A stretch of DNA of 12,844 nucleotides from Vulcanimicrobiota bacterium (GTDB lineage: Bacteria; Vulcanimicrobiota; Vulcanimicrobiia; Vulcanimicrobiales; Vulcanimicrobiaceae): positions 15,206 to 28,049 of the forward strand of contig PMFP01000042.1 in the NCBI GenBank assembly GCA_003155175.1, read 5' to 3'. Under the pieces are notes generated by a model. The model did not search any database, had not been told where the DNA came from, and worked only from the letters and a program-made list of their open reading frames with translations. Positions 12,396-12,844 of this stretch are shown piece after piece (the first letter of the stretch is position 1; every line of letters starts with the position of its first letter). A program made the translations under genes and the position numbers.

Positions 12396-12844
12396 TTGAT
12401 CGAAGCCTCGGCCGTCCCCGAAGCCTCTCCGGAGGCGCAGCCGCAACTTCATCGCAGTCTCGGACTCATCGACGTCGCGCTTTTCTTCGTGATCGCCGGG
12501 TCGAATTTACAGTGGGTGGCGACGGCCGCGAACGCCGGGCCGAGCTCCATCACGGTCTGGATCATCGGGTGCCTGGCGATGTTCGCGCCGCTGTCGATCG
12601 TCGTCGTCTATCTGGGTTCGCTCTATCCGGAGGAAGGCGGGCTCTACGTCTGGAGCAAGCGCGCCTTCGGACCGTTCTCCGGGTTCATGACCGGCTGGAC
12701 GTATTGGACCAGCAACCTGCCGTACTTTCCGGCGCTGCTCTACTTCGCGGCCGGCAACGCACTCTTCGTTAGCGGCGGGAACGGCGGCTCGCTGGCCAAG
12801 TCGCCGGTCTACTTCATCGTGTTTGCGATCCTCGGGCTCACGCT
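12396..12844 (+). CDS. APC-superfamily amino acid permease, N-terminal part (3' end outside window)
   Basis: The first 149 codons of an inner-membrane amino acid/polyamine/organocation transporter; the family usually has 430-500 residues and 12-14 membrane helices. A soluble N-terminus of about 25 residues leads to TM1 (LIDVALFFVIAGSNLQWVAT), TM2 (TVWIIGCLAMFAPLSIVVVY), the diagnostic loop YPEEGGLYVWSKRAFGPFSG, a segment FMTGWTYWTSNLPYFPALLY (TM3), and the start of a further helix (YFIVFAILGL). The PEEGGLYVW-KRAFG loop is typical of glutamate/GABA- and basic-amino-acid-type APC antiporters. The unwound TM1 region reads AGSNLQWVA instead of a simple GxG, as in a subset of the family. The start is TTG 12396, fixed by a perfect SD. 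It is divergent from the DUF2252 gene. Substrate and gene symbol cannot be assigned from this fragment. Confidence 0.9.
   Translation, partial: MIEASAVPEASPEAQPQLHRSLGLIDVALFFVIAGSNLQWVATAANAGPSSITVWIIGCLAMFAPLSIVVVYLGSLYPEEGGLYVWSKRAFGPFSGFMTGWTYWTSNLPYFPALLYFAAGNALFVSGGNGGSLAKSPVYFIVFAILGLT

Noticed and set aside
11411..12772. A plus-strand open frame of about 450 codons antisense to the DUF2252 gene and running into the permease region
   Set aside because: DUF2252 motifs are on the minus strand, and the permease motifs are in a different frame starting after the AGGAGG at 12385.

Overview
The window is about 12.8 kb of GC-rich bacterial DNA. It holds eleven protein-coding genes, two of them cut by the window edges, packed with short gaps and overlaps. 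I see no RNA genes, insertion sequences, CRISPR arrays or phage genes. Four things point to an uncultivated GC-rich soil or acid-habitat lineage: a seven-bladed Vgb-like lipoprotein with an Ig-like N-terminal half, a DUF2252 protein, a phosphoketolase/acetate kinase pair, and frequent TTG starts behind strong Shine-Dalgarno (SD) sequences. My best guess is Candidatus Eremiobacterota (WPS-2); Acidobacteriota or Chloroflexota remain possible. This is an inference from gene content only, since no taxonomic marker is present.

Layout. (1) 1-1997, plus strand: the end of a phosphoketolase gene (xfp), then 5 nt later a divergent acetate kinase (ackA). Together they form the energy-yielding end of the phosphoketolase pathway (sugar phosphate to acetyl phosphate to acetate plus ATP). 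(2) 2070-7231, plus strand: a GT-C membrane glycosyltransferase, then 10 nt later four tightly coupled genes: a SAM methyltransferase, an FAD-dependent oxidoreductase of the geranylgeranyl-reductase type, an SRPBCC polyketide-cyclase-like protein and a FabF-like ketosynthase. The last four overlap by 17, 4 and 8 nt. This cassette is the most interesting part of the window. It has condensing, cyclising, redox and methylating activities but no acyl carrier protein, ketoreductase, chain-length factor or type III PKS in view. (3) 7237-9018, minus strand: a lipoprotein with a seven-bladed Vgb-like propeller, convergent with the ketosynthase. (4) 9181-10923, plus strand: an exported TPR protein with a His-rich signature, then a 65-aa acidic protein. 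(5) 10928-12268, minus strand: a DUF2252 kinase-fold protein. (6) 12396-end, plus strand: the start of an APC-family amino acid permease.

Functional picture. The xfp-ackA pair is central carbon metabolism. The 3706-7231 cassette most likely makes or tailors an acyl- or polyketide-derived lipid or aromatic product, and the membrane glycosyltransferase may act in the same or a neighbouring envelope pathway. The lipoprotein and TPR protein are exported and transcribed divergently from a shared 162-bp region. The DUF2252 and permease genes diverge from a second short region that carries a perfect inverted repeat. Intergenic stretches are all under 200 bp.
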